Assembly (NCBI GenBank): GCA_934899185.1 | Contig: CAKXYI010000007.1 | Span: forward strand, 1-64,000 | Length of the DNA stretch: 64,000 nt | Direction of reading: 5' to 3' | Source: an uncultured Lachnospiraceae bacterium | GTDB lineage: Bacteria; Bacillota; Clostridia; Lachnospirales; Lachnospiraceae | Part shown: positions 8,268 through 16,661 of the stretch, in pieces | How the letters are laid out: each line of letters opens with the position of its first letter | Position numbering within the stretch: position 1 is the first letter of the stretch | Translations under genes and position numbers: made by a program | Notes under the pieces: model-generated | What the model was told of the DNA's origin: nothing | What the model saw: only the letters and a program-made list of their open reading frames with translations | The model's database searches: none

Positions 8268-8342
8268 CTTGTGATCCCGGCATACGAGCCGGATCAGCGT
8301 CTGGTCGATCAGGAGCAGCCTATGCCGGCGTTTCGTCTTTGA
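8268..8342 (+). pseudogene. possible glycosyltransferase-2 N-terminal remnant
   Basis: Translating from 8268 gives LVIPAYEPDQRLV, very like the start of family-2 glycosyltransferases of the V-L-I-P-A-Y-E-P-D type. A stop stands just before it and another follows at 8340-8342, so it is at most a fragment. An 8-bp inverted repeat (CCGGCATA 8277-8284, TATGCCGG 8321-8328) overlaps it. Confidence 0.3.
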
Positions 8343-8365
8343 AAGGAAAGGCAGAACTGGCAAAA

Positions 8366-8536
8366 TCATATACAAAATTCATATACAAAATCAGAGAAAC
8401 GATCAAGAGCATAGCTGGAGGTATGCTCTTTTTTCGTACAATAATAAAGATCAACAAAACTCTCCTCAACAATCGGGATGGCGACCAGATCAGGATCCAG
8501 ATCCTGACATAAAAAGCGAAAAGTCAAGGCAATCCC
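8366..8536 (-). pseudogene. C-terminal fragment of a LysR-type regulator
   Basis: The minus-strand frame reads GIALTFRFLCQDLDPDLVAIP and ends SYALDRFSDFVYEFCI. This has the look of the last ~55 residues of a LysR substrate-binding domain (the lv.ip.e..lyl..kk....a.rfidfv pattern). No DNA-binding part is present; upstream the frame continues into sequence that belongs to an oxidoreductase remnant on the other strand. It therefore appears to be a truncated relic. Confidence is limited because the match is by eye. Confidence 0.42.
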
Positions 8537-8552
8537 TTTTCCACCTTTGGGA

Positions 8553-8708
8553 AGATATGTACTGACCATCAAACGAGTGCCGGGAGGAATTGCCTCCAAC
8601 TATATGTTAGATCGTGCCAAGGTAGGCAATCGCCTGACCATAAGTGGACCGCTCGGCGAATTTGTGTATCTTCCGGTGAGTGTGGCTGGTGTCATTCTCT
8701 CTTGTTAG
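8553..8708 (+). pseudogene. fragment of an FAD/ferredoxin-reductase-type oxidoreductase
   Basis: The plus-strand frame contains RYVLTIKRVPGGIASNYML and then KVGNRLTISGPLGEFVYLP before a TAG at 8706. This is the FAD-binding-domain pattern of ferredoxin-NADP reductase-like proteins (T-I-K-R-V...S.Y.l......G..l.vsGP.GeF.y.p). The NAD-binding half, which should start with a GGSGITP-type loop, is missing and no start codon context exists. It is a decayed gene abutting a LysR fragment of opposite strand, so a deletion joined two unrelated genes. Confidence 0.55.
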
Positions 8709-8891
8709 AGGGACAGGTGTATAGCCCGAAGAAATTGGAGCACCGCTGGGAGGCAGATAAGGATTTCAACTATATTCACCCATGCTGCACCTTTCCATTG
8801 ACTGACATTGTCATAGATGTCCCTTACATTTAATATATATGCAAAATCTTTGCAATATTAGTAATATATTTAGGCTATTTCTTATATTTGC

Positions 8892-8920
8892 TGTACACAG
8901 TACAAAAAAACTGCTATGAT
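8892..8920 (+). promoter_or_regulatory. promoter with overlapping palindromic operator, GH79 gene
   Basis: TGTACA (8892-8897), 17 bases, then an extended -10 TG-C-TATGAT (8912-8920). The -35 lies within a perfect inverted repeat TGTAC-ACA-GTACA (8892-8904), a likely repressor site controlling the glycosidase. Confidence 0.55.
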
Positions 8921-8953
8921 GTGGACAGAAAAAAGGAAAGGCAGGTAATAAAA

Positions 8954-10480
8954 ATGGCAGAATTTGTTACATTGGCACCAGAGAAACTGAGTGCTCTGCG
9001 TGAGATGAATCCATGTCTCATGTCTTATAATATTGAATTTGCAGAAGTGACGGGTGGAACTTTCTGGAAAGCATACACACCGGAACAGATCGCGGGAACG
9101 GAGCCTTTTCAGGTAGGAAAAGGTGGAAATATCACAGATATGTACAAGGACCTGATGCAGGTCTATGCACCGATTAACCTCTATGATGAGAAATTGCGCA
9201 AACTCGCAAAGGAACTGGGAACGGCATGGGTGCGTGTATCCGGAACTTGGGCGACCAAGACCTATTATGATTTTGATGGAACTTGCAATGGCAAGGTGCC
9301 GGAAGGATATCTGAACGTACTGACCAAAGACCAGTGGATCGGTGTACTTGATTTTGTCAAGGCAATCGGAGCAAAACTTATGATCTCCGTAGCAAACTGT
9401 CCGGGACTGCATAGTGCAGATCAGCCGTGGCATCCGGCAGAGGCAGAGAAGATCTTTGCTCTTAGTAAGGAATATGGTGTGCCGATTGATGGCGCAGAGT
9501 TTGCAAACGAGCCGAACATGATGGAGGAGACAGGTTTTCCTCATGGCTATACAGCGGCAGATTACAGACGCGATCAGGATCTGTTCTTTGTATGGCTGCG
9601 CAAGAATTATCCGGAATGTCTCTGCATCGGACCGAGCAGCGTTGGTGACGGACTTGACTTCATGGGCGGTGACGACAATGCAAGCGGTGGCGGCGTAGAG
9701 CAGTTGACCAAGGAAAATGTATCGACCGCAGAACTTTTGGAAGGTACAAAAGAGCCGCTGGATGTATTCAGTTATCATTATTACAATGGTATTTCGGATC
9801 GTCTGGCAATGGTTATGCCAAGTGCACATTGGGCACCGGAAAAGGCAAACAGTGAAGAATATCTGCATGTTCCGATCCATTGTGCTGAGGTTTATGCACC
9901 GATTCGTGACAAATATGCTCCAAATACAGAAATGTGGGTAACAGAGTCCGGAGATGCCGGCGGCGGTGGAGATACCTGGGCATCCACTTATTTGGATGTG
10001 CTTAGAACCTTAAATGAACTGGCTGGATTTTCAACGGTTACCAATGGTGTGATCTTCCACAATACCTTGGCGGCATCTGATTACGGATTTTTGGCACGCG
10101 AAGTTTTTGATCCACGTCCAAATTACTTTGCCGTACTCCTGTGGAATCGCCTGATGGGAACGACCTGTTATGACACCAAGGAGCAGATCCGTGAGGGTGC
10201 ACATGTCTATGCACATTCCCGCAAGGATGGCAAAGAGGGCGTGGTATATCTGGTGATCAACAACTCTCTTACCGAGACGACGACGGTCGAACTGCCAAAG
10301 GAGGCAGAGCGTTATACCTTGGCTGGACAGGAGGGCAATGTACGTGCCACAGTCATGACCTTAAATGACAGACCGCTTGTATTAGGAGAGAATAATGAAG
10401 TGCCGGAACTTATCCCGCTGGCACAGGCAGCAGGCAAGGTAGAACTTGCACCGGCAACCTGTACTTTCTTTGTACTGTAA
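8954..10480 (+). CDS. GH79-like glycoside hydrolase (beta-glucuronidase/heparanase type)
   Basis: A 508-residue protein without signal peptide, so cytoplasmic. A (beta/alpha)8 core carries GAEFANEPNM with the proposed acid/base E186, and WVTESGDAGGG with the proposed nucleophile E331, followed by a C-terminal beta-sandwich region (HAHVYAHSRKDGKEGVVYL-like strands). The N-E-P and T-E-S motifs and the RPNYFAVLLWNRLMGT segment match clan GH-A family 79, whose members release glucuronic acid from glycans. The start at 8954 has GGAAAGGCAGG upstream; the longer frame overlaps the promoter. Its isolated position with its own palindromic operator suggests substrate-controlled expression. The exact sugar is inferred from family only. 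Confidence 0.75.
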   Translation: MAEFVTLAPEKLSALREMNPCLMSYNIEFAEVTGGTFWKAYTPEQIAGTEPFQVGKGGNITDMYKDLMQVYAPINLYDEKLRKLAKELGTAWVRVSGTWATKTYYDFDGTCNGKVPEGYLNVLTKDQWIGVLDFVKAIGAKLMISVANCPGLHSADQPWHPAEAEKIFALSKEYGVPIDGAEFANEPNMMEETGFPHGYTAADYRRDQDLFFVWLRKNYPECLCIGPSSVGDGLDFMGGDDNASGGGVEQLTKENVSTAELLEGTKEPLDVFSYHYYNGISDRLAMVMPSAHWAPEKANSEEYLHVPIHCAEVYAPIRDKYAPNTEMWVTESGDAGGGGDTWASTYLDVLRTLNELAGFSTVTNGVIFHNTLAASDYGFLAREVFDPRPNYFAVLLWNRLMGTTCYDTKEQIREGAHVYAHSRKDGKEGVVYLVINNSLTETTTVELPKEAERYTLAGQEGNVRATVMTLNDRPLVLGENNEVPELIPLAQAAGKVELAPATCTFFVL

Positions 10481-10489
10481 AAGTACATC

Positions 10490-10517
10490 TTGCAAAATTT
10501 GTCATAAAGACTATAAT
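10490..10517 (+). promoter_or_regulatory. probable promoter of the thiamine salvage operon
   Basis: TTGCAA (10490-10495), 16 bases, consensus TATAAT (10512-10517). It is the only good promoter ahead of the TPP riboswitch, placing the start about 30 bases before the aptamer. Confidence 0.55.
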
Positions 10518-10518
10518 A

Positions 10519-10550
10519 AAGGTGTTGTCTCAAAGGACGACACCTTTTAT
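10519..10550 (+). terminator. terminator of the GH79 gene
   Basis: AAGGTGTTGTC (10519-10529) pairs with GACGACACCTT (10536-10546) with one G-T wobble, 6-base loop, then a T-rich tail. Just upstream TTGCAA-16-TATAAT (10490-10517) looks like the thi operon promoter; a transcript starting near 10524 would lack most of the left arm and so escape this terminator. Confidence 0.65.
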
Positions 10551-10555
10551 ATTGG

Positions 10556-10650
10556 AAAAAGGGGAGCCTGCAGATAGGTAGGCTGAGAGTAAGCAGAGGC
10601 TTTGACCCGTAACCTGATTTGGATAATGCCAACGTAGGGAGATAGAGCAA
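10556..10650 (+). promoter_or_regulatory. TPP (thi-box) riboswitch
   Basis: The aptamer core is easily read: GGGGAGCC near 10561, the conserved GGCTGAGAG at 10581-10589, GACCCGTAACCTGATTTGG around 10604-10622, and the closing AATGCCAACGTAGGGAG at ~10625-10641. These are the pyrimidine- and pyrophosphate-binding segments of the THI element. A terminator follows at 10663, so binding of thiamine pyrophosphate should switch off thiE and the downstream genes by premature termination. Confidence 0.93.
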
Positions 10651-10662
10651 AACGAGTATTTT

Positions 10663-10703
10663 TGCGCAGAGATCATCATAACGTTGGTTTCTGCGCATTT
10701 TTT
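10663..10703 (+). terminator. riboswitch-controlled terminator
   Basis: TGCGCAGA (10663-10670) pairs with TCTGCGCA (10690-10697) and is followed by seven T residues. It lies between the TPP aptamer and thiE, the standard expression platform. Confidence 0.88.
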
Positions 10704-10728
10704 ATCCATATATTTTAGTGAGGAAAAG

Positions 10729-11376
10729 ATGGAATTTAAAAGAGAACAATTAGAATTATATGCCATTACCGACCGGGCATGGCTGGGAAATGAGACCCTG
10801 GCAGAACAGGTAGAAAAAGCCTTAAAAGGCGGCGCGACCATGGTTCAGTTGCGTGAAAAGCATCTGGAAAGGGAAAAGTTCTTAGAAGAAGCCAAAGAGA
10901 TACTTCCACTTTGTCACCGCTATCAGGTACCGTTGATCATCAATGATGATGTCGCTTTGGCAAAGGAAGTGGGTGCGGATGGTGTGCATATCGGACAAGG
11001 GGATATGGCACTTGCCGCGGCAAAACAGATTTTAGGAGAAGATGCTATCATCGGAGTGACGGCAAAGACGATAGACCAGGCAAGGGCGGCAGAAACGGCA
11101 GGCGCGACCTATTTGGGGAGTGGCGCTGTTTTTGCCACCAACACCAAGGCAGATGCCAAGCCTATGTCATTGGATCTTTTTCAAAAGATCTGTGCGAGTG
11201 TATCCATACCGGTTGTGGCAATCGGAGGGATCAGTGCCAACAATCTGTATTTCCTAAAGGGACGAAAGATGGCTGGCATTGCGGTCGTCAGTGGTATTTT
11301 TGCCAGTGCCGATATCGAGGCGGAGACGAGAAGACTGCGTCAAAAGATGGATGACATCTTAGAAAAAGGCATATAA
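10729..11376 (+). CDS. thiE: thiamine-phosphate synthase ThiE
   Basis: A 215-residue TIM-barrel enzyme that joins HMP pyrophosphate and thiazole phosphate to make thiamine phosphate. Visible motifs are the YAITDRAW start, VQLREKHLER (pyrophosphate/substrate loop), LIINDDVALAKEVGADGVHIGQ, and the YLGSGAVFATNTK and VAIGGISANN phosphate-binding loops. Length is normal. The ATG at 10729 has GAGGAAA before it; an upstream ATG at 10684 lies within the terminator hairpin and is rejected. First gene of the TPP-controlled operon. Confidence 0.95.
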   Translation: MEFKREQLELYAITDRAWLGNETLAEQVEKALKGGATMVQLREKHLEREKFLEEAKEILPLCHRYQVPLIINDDVALAKEVGADGVHIGQGDMALAAAKQILGEDAIIGVTAKTIDQARAAETAGATYLGSGAVFATNTKADAKPMSLDLFQKICASVSIPVVAIGGISANNLYFLKGRKMAGIAVVSGIFASADIEAETRRLRQKMDDILEKGI

Positions 11377-11495
11377 TTTCGCCGGCATTTTTGGAAAGAC
11401 CGGTGAGTTATAGATAGATTTACAGCGGCAGATTGGGGGCACCACCTTAGGTCGCTATACAAAATTAATGCACAAACGTACGAGGAGGAATGTAT

Positions 11496-12305
11496 ATGTA
11501 CACAGCATTAACAATCGCTGGAAGTGATTCCAGTGGAGGCGCCGGCATCCAGGCGGATATTAAGACGATGACAGCAAATGGCGTATATGCCATGAGTGCT
11601 ATCACGGCTTTGACTGCCCAGAATACAACCGGCGTTACAAGCATTATGGAGGCAACTCCACAGTTTTTGGCAGAGGAACTGGATTGTATTTTTACGGATA
11701 TTTATCCGGATGCCATTAAAACAGGCATGGTTGCATCAAGCGCATTGATCGAGGTCATTGCCGACAAACTGACAGGATATGAGGCAAAAAATATTGTGGT
11801 CGATCCTGTTATGGTGGCTACGAGCGGAGCAAGATTGATCAGCGAGGATGCCATTAGTACCTTGAAAAGTAAATTATTACCTCTTGCAAAGGTAATCACA
11901 CCGAATATCCCGGAAGCGGAAGTCCTCTCAGATATGGAGATCAAAACGGAATCGGATATGGAAAAAGCGGCGGAGATCATCTGTCAGTCCTTTGGCTGTA
12001 GTGTGCTCTTAAAGGGCGGTCATCAGTTAAATGATGCAAATGACCTTTTATGGCAGCAGGGGCAGGATCCGGTATGGTTTTATGGTAAGCGGATTGATAA
12101 CCCAAACACACATGGTACCGGTTGTACGCTTTCTTCTGCAATTGCCAGCAATCTGGCAAAAGGCTATGATCTGAAAACATCAGTAAAGTATGCGAAAAAT
12201 TATATTTCAGGAGCCTTGGCGGCAGGCCTGGATCTTGGAAAAGGAAGCGGACCAATGAACCATGCATTCGCGATCAAAGGAGAATATACAGATGAAGGAA
12301 AATAG
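11496..12305 (+). CDS. thiD: hydroxymethylpyrimidine/phosphomethylpyrimidine kinase ThiD
   Basis: A 269-residue ribokinase-fold kinase that phosphorylates HMP and HMP-P, feeding ThiE. Motifs: TIAGSDSSGGAGIQAD (N-terminal substrate loop), VVDPVMVATSGARL, ITPNIPEAEVL and the C-terminal anion hole NTHGTGCTLSSAIA. Two in-frame ATGs are present at 11490 and 11496; AGGAGGA touches the first with no spacing, so the second is the likely start. The gap after thiE is 119 bases without an obvious terminator. The end overlaps cytX by 14 bases, showing translational coupling. Confidence 0.94.
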   Translation: MYTALTIAGSDSSGGAGIQADIKTMTANGVYAMSAITALTAQNTTGVTSIMEATPQFLAEELDCIFTDIYPDAIKTGMVASSALIEVIADKLTGYEAKNIVVDPVMVATSGARLISEDAISTLKSKLLPLAKVITPNIPEAEVLSDMEIKTESDMEKAAEIICQSFGCSVLLKGGHQLNDANDLLWQQGQDPVWFYGKRIDNPNTHGTGCTLSSAIASNLAKGYDLKTSVKYAKNYISGALAAGLDLGKGSGPMNHAFAIKGEYTDEGK

Positions 12306-13476
12306 AACTTCCGTTTTTTCAAACGGCTTGATATGGTTTGGCGCAGGGGTATCTCTGGCTGAAATTTTAACCGGTACTTATTTTGCACCGCTGGGCTTTG
12401 GCAAGGCTATGGCAGCCATTTTGCTGGGGCATCTGATCGGTGGTCTTATGATGTTTGCCGCTGGTATGATCGGGGCAAAAGAGAGAAAGAGTGCCATGGA
12501 AACGGTAAAAATGAGTTTTGGTAATAAGGGAAGCCTTTTGTTTGCCTTTTTAAATGTCTTACAACTCATAGGTTGGACAGCCATCATGATCTATGATGGA
12601 GCACTGGCGGCGGACGGCATGTTGCATACTGGACTCTGGGCCTGGGCTCTTGTCATAGGCGGCTTGATCGCCCTTTGGATCATCATTGGGCTGACTAATT
12701 TAGGAAAGATCAATACGATCGCTATGGCGGCGCTTTTTATCTTATCCCTGATCTTATTTAAGGTCATTTTCTTTGGCACGCAGACGGCAGCGCCTATGGT
12801 GGATGACGGAAGTCTGACATTTGGTGCAGCAGTAGAACTGGCAGTCGCCATGCCACTTTCCTGGTTACCACTCATCAGTGATTATACCAGAGAAGCCGAG
12901 AAACCTTTTGCTGCAACCTTAGTTAGCGTAGTCACCTATAGTCTGGTTAGTATTTTCATGTATATGATCGGTATGGGCGCGGCAATTTATACGGGCGAAT
13001 ATGATATTGCACAGATCATGTTAAAGACCGGACTTGGCATAGTCGGACTTTTGATCATTGTATTCTCAACCGTGACGACGACCTTTTTGGATGCATATTC
13101 TGCGGGAGTATCATCGGTTTCCATTTCAGATAAGATCAAGGAAAAATGGGCGGCGCTGATCGTTACTGTCATTGGTACGATTGCTGCGATCGTCTATCCG
13201 ATGGACAATATTACAGCCTTTTTGTATTTGATTGGTTCTGTTTTCGCGCCAATGGTCGCTGTACAGATCGCAGATTATTTCATTTTGAAAAAGGCAGATG
13301 CGCAGGGACAATCTTTTGTCTGGAAAAATCTGATCATCTGGCTGATCGGCTTTATTGCTTACCGCCTCTTGATGCAGGTGGATACACCGGTGGGAAATAC
13401 CTTACCTGACATGGCGATCACGATCCTTCTCTGCCTGATCGCAGACAAAATTGCAAGTGGGAAAAAAGAAAATTAG
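12292..13476 (+). CDS. cytX: putative hydroxymethylpyrimidine transporter CytX
   Basis: A 394-residue NCS1/cytosine-permease-type protein with about 12 hydrophobic segments, including the SLAEILTGTYFAPLGFGKA start, QLIGWTAIMIYDGALAADG, and MPLSWLPLISDYTREAEKP. CytX proteins sit in TPP-riboswitch operons and are assigned to uptake of HMP (established comparative genomics). Here it overlaps thiD, whose product phosphorylates HMP, consistent with that role. The ATG at 12292 follows AAAGGAGAA. Confidence 0.88.
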   Translation: MKENRTSVFSNGLIWFGAGVSLAEILTGTYFAPLGFGKAMAAILLGHLIGGLMMFAAGMIGAKERKSAMETVKMSFGNKGSLLFAFLNVLQLIGWTAIMIYDGALAADGMLHTGLWAWALVIGGLIALWIIIGLTNLGKINTIAMAALFILSLILFKVIFFGTQTAAPMVDDGSLTFGAAVELAVAMPLSWLPLISDYTREAEKPFAATLVSVVTYSLVSIFMYMIGMGAAIYTGEYDIAQIMLKTGLGIVGLLIIVFSTVTTTFLDAYSAGVSSVSISDKIKEKWAALIVTVIGTIAAIVYPMDNITAFLYLIGSVFAPMVAVQIADYFILKKADAQGQSFVWKNLIIWLIGFIAYRLLMQVDTPVGNTLPDMAITILLCLIADKIASGKKEN

Positions 13477-13520
13477 GAGACGCATGGTTTTCGTGGTGTC
13501 TCCGGAAAGAAGAGATCATC

Positions 13521-14033
13521 ATGAAAAAAGTAAATTTAAAGAAATTAACCGTAACAGCTCTTATGGCAGCCATTGCCGTTGTTGGAAGTTTGTTTTCCTT
13601 TCCGGTCTTTGGCTCCAAATGTGCACCGATCCAGCATCTGGTCAACATCCTGTGTGTTGTGACCGTCGGACCATGGTGGGCATTGGCGCAGGCATTTATC
13701 GCGTCGCTCATTCGTAATCTGATTGGTTTGGGAAGTCCGCTTGCCTTTCCAGGCAGTATGTGTGGGGCACTCTTAGGCGGACTGCTATATAAATATGGAA
13801 AGAAACTGCCATTTGCCTATATTGGCGAAGTCTTGGGAACCGGTATCTTGGGAGGTATGCTGTCTTATCCGATCGCTTATCTGGTGATGGGAAACAAGGC
13901 GGCTGCCCTCTTTACCTTTGTGGTTCCGTTTTTGATCAGTACTTGTGGCGGTACGCTCATTGCCATTGTGATCACGGTGTCACTGAAAAAGACCGGGGTT
14001 TTAGGACGGATGCAGGCAAGTCTGGAAGAATAA
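13521..14033 (+). CDS. thiW: ECF transporter substrate-binding component ThiW
   Basis: A 170-residue membrane protein with about five hydrophobic segments (VTALMAAIAVVGSLFSF, LIRNLIGLGSPLAFPGSMCG, IGEVLGTGILGGMLSYPIAYL and others). The GSPLAFPGSMCGALLGGLLY block and size are those of ThiW, the thiazole-specific S component that uses the shared ECF energizing module. That module is not in this window. It precedes thiM, the kinase of the imported hydroxyethylthiazole, by 19 bases. Confidence 0.9.
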   Translation: MKKVNLKKLTVTALMAAIAVVGSLFSFPVFGSKCAPIQHLVNILCVVTVGPWWALAQAFIASLIRNLIGLGSPLAFPGSMCGALLGGLLYKYGKKLPFAYIGEVLGTGILGGMLSYPIAYLVMGNKAAALFTFVVPFLISTCGGTLIAIVITVSLKKTGVLGRMQASLEE

Positions 14034-14052
14034 AGGTTGCGTGGAGTTTGAC

Positions 14053-14844
14053 ATGGAAAGCGAAGTAGAGATCAGAAAATATTTAAACAGAATAAGGCAG
14101 GCACATCCGGTCATTCACTGTATCACAAATACGGTAACCATGAACGACTGTGCCAATCTGGCATTAGCCCTTGGTGCATCGCCGACCATGGCACACCATG
14201 AAAAAGAGGTGGAAGAGATTGTGGCGGGAGCGGATGCACTTGTCTGCAATCTGGGCGCGACAGAATGTCTGGATGCCATGTTTCTCGCAGGGAAAAAGGC
14301 ACATGATCTGGGACACCCGATCGTGCTGGATCCGGTTGGCGTGGCAGGTTCTTCTTATCGCAGAAAAAAATGCATGGATCTGGTCCGTCATATAGAGCCG
14401 ACCTGTATTCGGGGAAATTATTCTGAGATGCTGGCTTTGATGGGACAGCATAATACGGCGGTTGGTGTGGATGCAGCAGATAAGAGTCTGGATCCGCAAA
14501 GGTTAAAGCAACTGGCGGAGGAACTGGATTGTATTCTGGTAGCATCCGGCCCTACCGATTGGATCACGGATGGAAAGCGGATAGCGTCTTGTGAGCGCGG
14601 GCATGTCATGATGTCCTATATCACAGGAAGCGGCTGTATGTCTACGGTGGCGATCGCTGCTTTTTTAACGGCGGATCCATCGGTGGAAAGTGTCCATGCC
14701 TCCTGTGAATTGATGGGAAAAGCAGGGGGAACTGCAGCAAAATGTACAAAAAAAGTGCATGGCGGCAGCATGACTTTTCACGATCTTTTCTTAGATCATT
14801 TGTCTTTGCAGGGCATTTTGTGGGAAGATAATACGCACTTGTAG
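14053..14844 (+). CDS. thiM: hydroxyethylthiazole kinase ThiM
   Basis: A 263-residue kinase that phosphorylates the thiazole moiety for ThiE. Key segments are VIHCITNTVTMNDCANLALALGA, MAHHEKEVEEI, HPIVLDPVGVAGSSYRRK, IRGNYSEMLAL and the C-terminal GSGCMSTVAIAAFL phosphate loop. A GTG at 14041 is in frame, but GTGGAG there works better as ribosome site for the ATG at 14053. Last gene of the thiamine salvage operon. No thiC, thiG or thiH is present, so this cluster recycles preformed moieties. Confidence 0.94.
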   Translation: MESEVEIRKYLNRIRQAHPVIHCITNTVTMNDCANLALALGASPTMAHHEKEVEEIVAGADALVCNLGATECLDAMFLAGKKAHDLGHPIVLDPVGVAGSSYRRKKCMDLVRHIEPTCIRGNYSEMLALMGQHNTAVGVDAADKSLDPQRLKQLAEELDCILVASGPTDWITDGKRIASCERGHVMMSYITGSGCMSTVAIAAFLTADPSVESVHASCELMGKAGGTAAKCTKKVHGGSMTFHDLFLDHLSLQGILWEDNTHL

Positions 14845-14986
14845 AAGATGAAATTTCCTCTTGCATTTTAAAAATAAAAGGACTATAACAGTTTTTGGAA
14901 CGAAGAGAAACGAAACGCCATTTGTTTTAATGACATTCCGCAAACATCCCTCTGTTCTTAGATTTGTAGCATGGAGGAAAAGACAA

Positions 14987-15577
14987 ATGAATACTTTAAA
15001 AGCGCAAAGAAGAGAAACAACGGAGAAAGCAAAGAGACTGAGAAGAGAAGGCTATGTGACAGGTAATCTCTTTGGCAGACAGATCGAGGGTTCTGTACTG
15101 CTGAAGATTGAGAAGAAGGAAGCCGAGAGGATCATGCGTGAGTGCATGAAGGGTAGCCAGATTATGCTTGAGGTTGAGGGCAAGGAGTATGATGTCCTGA
15201 TCAAAGAGATGGATTACGATGCAATGACACGTAGCATTTTGGAAATGGATTTTCAGGAGCTTGTAAAAGGCGAGAAAGTGCATTCTGTAGCCGAGATTAT
15301 CCTGCACAACAAGGATAAGGTGATTGAGGGAGCACTTGAGCAGCTTCTTGAGGAAGTAGCATACAAGGCAACACCGGAGCATCTGGTTGATAAGATTGAT
15401 GTAGACTGTTCTACATTGCATTTGGGAGATACGATTACTGTTGGTGATCTTGCAATTGCTAAGAACAAAGATGTTGATGTCGTAACACATCTGGATAGTA
15501 TTGTTGTTACAGTACTTGCACCGAACAATGCGGACATTCCAAGTGATGAGGATGCCGAAGAAGCAGCAGCTGAATAA
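14987..15577 (+). CDS. rplY: 50S ribosomal protein L25/general stress protein Ctc
   Basis: A 196-residue protein with an N-terminal 5S rRNA-binding L25 domain (NTLKAQRRETTEKAKRLRREG, then GSVLLKIEKKEAERIM) and a C-terminal TL5 beta domain, ending in an acidic tail rich in D, E and A. This two-domain form is Ctc of Firmicutes. The ATG at 14987 follows GGAGGAAAAG; the frame extends upstream but that part has no L25 similarity. It ends in a strong hairpin terminator and is a single-gene unit. Confidence 0.92.
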   Translation: MNTLKAQRRETTEKAKRLRREGYVTGNLFGRQIEGSVLLKIEKKEAERIMRECMKGSQIMLEVEGKEYDVLIKEMDYDAMTRSILEMDFQELVKGEKVHSVAEIILHNKDKVIEGALEQLLEEVAYKATPEHLVDKIDVDCSTLHLGDTITVGDLAIAKNKDVDVVTHLDSIVVTVLAPNNADIPSDEDAEEAAAE

Positions 15578-15600
15578 ATAATAAATAGAATTGCAAAGCA

Positions 15601-15633
15601 AATCCCGGGGGCACAATGCTTCCGGGATTTTTT
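15601..15633. terminator. terminator between L25 and convergent LysR gene
   Basis: AATCCCGG (15601-15608) pairs with CCGGGATT (15622-15629), followed by six T. The stem is flanked by A on the left, so it may serve both the L25 gene and the convergent LysR gene. Confidence 0.85.
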
Positions 15634-15635
15634 GT

Positions 15636-16535
15636 TTAAAGATTGGCAAAATAATCCACCAGATAAGAGGCAAACTCCTGGGCAAGCGGGGAGAGATAAG
15701 GCTGGCGGTAGAGAATGATATGGCGGTAGAGTTTTACATCAGGCAGTGGTGCCAAAAGCAGTTTGTTTGCCGTATACGCAGGATACCAACTTTTTTTCGG
15801 AACAATGGTAAAATAACGCCCGTGACTTGCCAGTTCACATTGCACATAAGAGTTGTTGATATCGCTGGAAGATTGCAAAGGACGTAGTTTAAAATGACTC
15901 CACAAGTCATCCAAAAGGTTACCCATGCAACTATCCGCGGAAGGAAGAATGCAGGGATAGTGATATAGTATCGGTCTTGGAATAGATGACATGGAGGCAA
16001 AGGGATGGACATCGGAAAAAGCAAGACAAATCTCCTCGCTCATTAGTTGAGAGCCGGGCAAAATCATAGATTGTCTGGCTGGTTCGGTCGAGGTTGTCAG
16101 ATGCGGATAGGCATCTACAAGAAGATCCAAATGGTCTTTCATGCAGTCCAAAGGATAGCCGGTACGCACAGAGATATTGGCATCCGGGTGCTTTTGATAA
16201 AAACCATCCAGAATGTCAGAAAGTAACTGGGAACAGACACTGACTCCGAGTGTAATGTGTTTATTTTCCTCATCGTTATAAATGTCCAAGGCACGGCGGG
16301 CATTATCATAGGTTGCCACGATCTGGACGGCATATTGATAAAATAAACGACCGTTTTCGTTCAAAAGGATATGCCTGCCCTGCCGTTCAAATAAAGGATA
16401 GCCAAGATCTGTCTCCAGATCCTGAATGGTCTTGGAAAGGGCGGGCTGTGCGATAAAAAGATTTTTGGCAGCGGTTGAAATATTTTCTGTTTTACATACT
16501 TCCACAAAATAAAGCAGTTTCTTCTCTGTGATCAT
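15636..16535 (-). CDS. LysR-family transcriptional regulator
   Basis: A 299-residue LysR protein. The N-terminal winged helix reads LLYFVEVCKTENISTAAKNL...QPALSKTIQDLETDLGYPLFERQGRHI, and the rest is the periplasmic-binding-like effector domain. It is divergent from the SGNH lipoprotein gene with a 126-base shared AT-rich control region, so regulation of that gene is the natural prediction; the effector is unknown. The ATG at 16535 gives the usual length for the family. Confidence 0.9.
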   Translation of the reverse strand: MITEKKLLYFVEVCKTENISTAAKNLFIAQPALSKTIQDLETDLGYPLFERQGRHILLNENGRLFYQYAVQIVATYDNARRALDIYNDEENKHITLGVSVCSQLLSDILDGFYQKHPDANISVRTGYPLDCMKDHLDLLVDAYPHLTTSTEPARQSMILPGSQLMSEEICLAFSDVHPFASMSSIPRPILYHYPCILPSADSCMGNLLDDLWSHFKLRPLQSSSDINNSYVQCELASHGRYFTIVPKKSWYPAYTANKLLLAPLPDVKLYRHIILYRQPYLSPLAQEFASYLVDYFANL

Positions 16536-16661
16536 TTGTCATCCTCCCATAGAATCTTACGCTTATAATAAATATAGTATAACATATGCCATTTATATAT
16601 TGGAAATAATATATGGGAAAAGGCTATACTTATCCTATCTTTTGATTGGGAGGTAGGTAAG

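Noticed and set aside
8366..8599. Intact 77-residue minus-strand gene
   Set aside because: Its first third is complementary to an oxidoreductase fragment and its end looks like a LysR tail, so it was called a remnant.
8882..9880. 332-residue open frame on the minus strand
   Set aside because: It is the antisense of the GH79 gene; composition rich in Cys, His and Ile and no ribosome site mark it as a shadow.
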